Shown: one piece after another, positions 4,655 through 5,579 of the stretch
Position numbering within the stretch: position 1 is the first letter of the stretch
How the letters are laid out: every line of letters starts with the position of its first letter
Source: Ardenticatenales bacterium
GTDB taxonomy: Bacteria; Chloroflexota; Anaerolineae; Ardenticatenales; Ardenticatenaceae
Reading direction: 5' to 3'
NCBI GenBank assembly: GCA_013812995.1
Contig: JACCSL010000014.1
Location: forward strand, 1 to 5,579
DNA: 5,579 nt
Made by a program: the position numbers and the translations under genes
Notes under the pieces: generated by a model
Told to the model about the DNA's origin: nothing
The model's input: only the letters and a program-made list of their open reading frames with translations
Database searches by the model: none

Positions 4655-5579
4655 TGCGTCGAACGACAATAAAGCTACTCTGCTTGCTGGTTATTGCCTT
4701 CCTCTCTCTGGTAACGCCCGTCGCGGCGCAGGGAACGGGGGTCATTGAAGGACAGGTAACGATGCCAGGGAATGGCGCGTTACCGGAGGGGCTGGAGGTC
4801 GAGTTGCTCTTCTTACCCAACGGGCAGGGGCCACCCGTCATCAAGAAGTTACCGCTGGGGGAAGATGGCGCGTACCGCTTCACCGAGGTGGACCCCAGCC
4901 CACAACATCGCTATCTGGTGCGTGTGAAAATCGAGGGCGAGGACAATCTGAGTGATGTCCTCGCCTTCCAGCAGGGTGAAACAACCTTACAGGTGGACCT
5001 CCGGCTACTGGAGCGAACGACGGATGCCAGCGCGCTCTTGCTGCCCCAGGTAAACATGGTAATGGATGTCCGCTCCGATGGCTGGCTCGTTGTGGCACTC
5101 TACCGCTACGAGAACAGCGGGGAGCAGATTATCCAGAACGAGACCAACCCGCCGGTTCAGCTGCCACTCCCTGCTGACGCGCTCAGCGTGCAGTTCGGCG
5201 AGGAGATGCGCCCGGCGGGAATCATCGAGTTGAGCGACGGCTTTGCCTATACCGGCCCCTTTGCCCCTGGCGAGACGCCGGTGGTGGTCTCCTATCTCCT
5301 TTCCTACCAGGAGGGCGAGCAGGAAGTGACCTTGCGCCTCGGGGCCGCCGCCGGGCAGGTGCGCCTCTTCGTGCCCCAGCTAGGGCAGCGCACCGAAACC
5401 CTCGATATGGCCGTGCTGGGCCTCGAGGATAGGATCGGCGGACGCACCTTTGAGGTATACGAGGCAGAAGCGACCTCTGCGACCCAGGGTTTTACCTTCC
5501 GCTTCTCGGGGTTGCCACCCGCGCCAGCCCCGGAGGCCCCTGTCGCTTCAGAGAGCAATGGCAATGGGCCGCGCGTGGT
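4654..5579 (+). CDS. Secreted beta-rich protein with regulatory-like domain, function unknown, 3' end outside window
   Basis: The reading frame is open from ATG 4654 to the window edge (308 complete codons). Residues 1-25 form a clear Sec signal peptide: RR near the start, a hydrophobic core (LLCLLVIAFLSLV) and VAA before the likely cut at Gln26. There is no lipobox. Residues 29-117 resemble a carboxypeptidase-regulatory-like/transthyretin-type beta sandwich: GVIEGQVTMPG, then EVELLF, GAYRFTEVDP, RYLVRVKI and TTLQVDLRL. Residues 130-285 form a second beta-rich region with VVALYRYENSGEQ, VQLPLPADALSVQF, YTGPFAPGETPVVVSYLLSY and GFTFRFSGLP. From 286 a Pro/Ala/Asn-Gly linker begins, as often seen before a C-terminal membrane helix, which would lie outside the window. 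The start overlaps the previous stop by one base (TGATG), indicating translational coupling. Extracellular or periplasmic-face location is inferred; I cannot assign a function. Confidence 0.8.
   Translation, partial: MRRTTIKLLCLLVIAFLSLVTPVAAQGTGVIEGQVTMPGNGALPEGLEVELLFLPNGQGPPVIKKLPLGEDGAYRFTEVDPSPQHRYLVRVKIEGEDNLSDVLAFQQGETTLQVDLRLLERTTDASALLLPQVNMVMDVRSDGWLVVALYRYENSGEQIIQNETNPPVQLPLPADALSVQFGEEMRPAGIIELSDGFAYTGPFAPGETPVVVSYLLSYQEGEQEVTLRLGAAAGQVRLFVPQLGQRTETLDMAVLGLEDRIGGRTFEVYEAEATSATQGFTFRFSGLPPAPAPEAPVASESNGNGPRV

Noticed and set aside
1..5579. Mobile element, defence island, CRISPR array, tRNA or rRNA
   Set aside because: I saw no transposase, integrase, direct-repeat array or conserved RNA gene sequence on either strand; the genes present are metabolic, transport or envelope types.

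Overview
This window looks like chromosomal DNA from a GC-rich bacterium. A Chloroflexota member is my best guess, at low to moderate confidence. It rests on the style of the predicted proteins: a short prepilin peptidase next to a polytopic membrane protein of unknown function, a DP-Q-T/SYE-type small protein, and a secreted protein with a regulatory-like beta domain. There is no rRNA or other phylogenetic marker. I see no insertion sequence, phage gene, CRISPR array, tRNA or rRNA, and no frameshifted gene. Coding density is high and gene order is compact.

Left part (1-1398): a divergent pair. On the minus strand is a type IV prepilin peptidase (GxGD aspartyl protease) whose 3' end leaves the window. 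On the plus strand is a roughly nine-helix membrane protein of unknown function. The 135-bp spacer holds an extended -10 box for the peptidase, a strong dyad, and a promoter for the membrane gene whose -10 box lies so close to the ATG that a leaderless mRNA is predicted.

Middle part (1408-2659): a minus-strand pair that converges on the membrane protein gene with 9 nt between stop codons. It consists of a 72-residue cytosolic protein of unknown function and, overlapping it by 13 nt, an EamA/DMT-type ten-helix transporter. The overlap suggests translational coupling. A 149-bp divergent spacer follows, with two perfect TATAAT boxes on the plus strand and a hairpin directly before the ribosome binding site of the next gene.

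Right part (2660-5579): a plus-strand run of three tightly packed genes. They are histidine ammonia-lyase (hutH) with a Ser-Ser-Gly variant of the MIO tripeptide, a small split-barrel flavin/F420-type protein of the pyridoxamine-phosphate-oxidase class, and a secreted protein with a signal peptide and beta-rich domains that leaves the window on the right. The lyase would convert L-histidine to urocanate and ammonia. No other hut gene is visible. The two downstream genes have no obvious link to histidine breakdown, so co-transcription is inferred from spacing and a shared metabolic role is not shown.

I found no clear new multi-gene system. The most checkable oddities are the possible SD-sequestering hairpin before hutH, the predicted leaderless gene, the lyase active-site substitutions, and the small protein coupled to the transporter.
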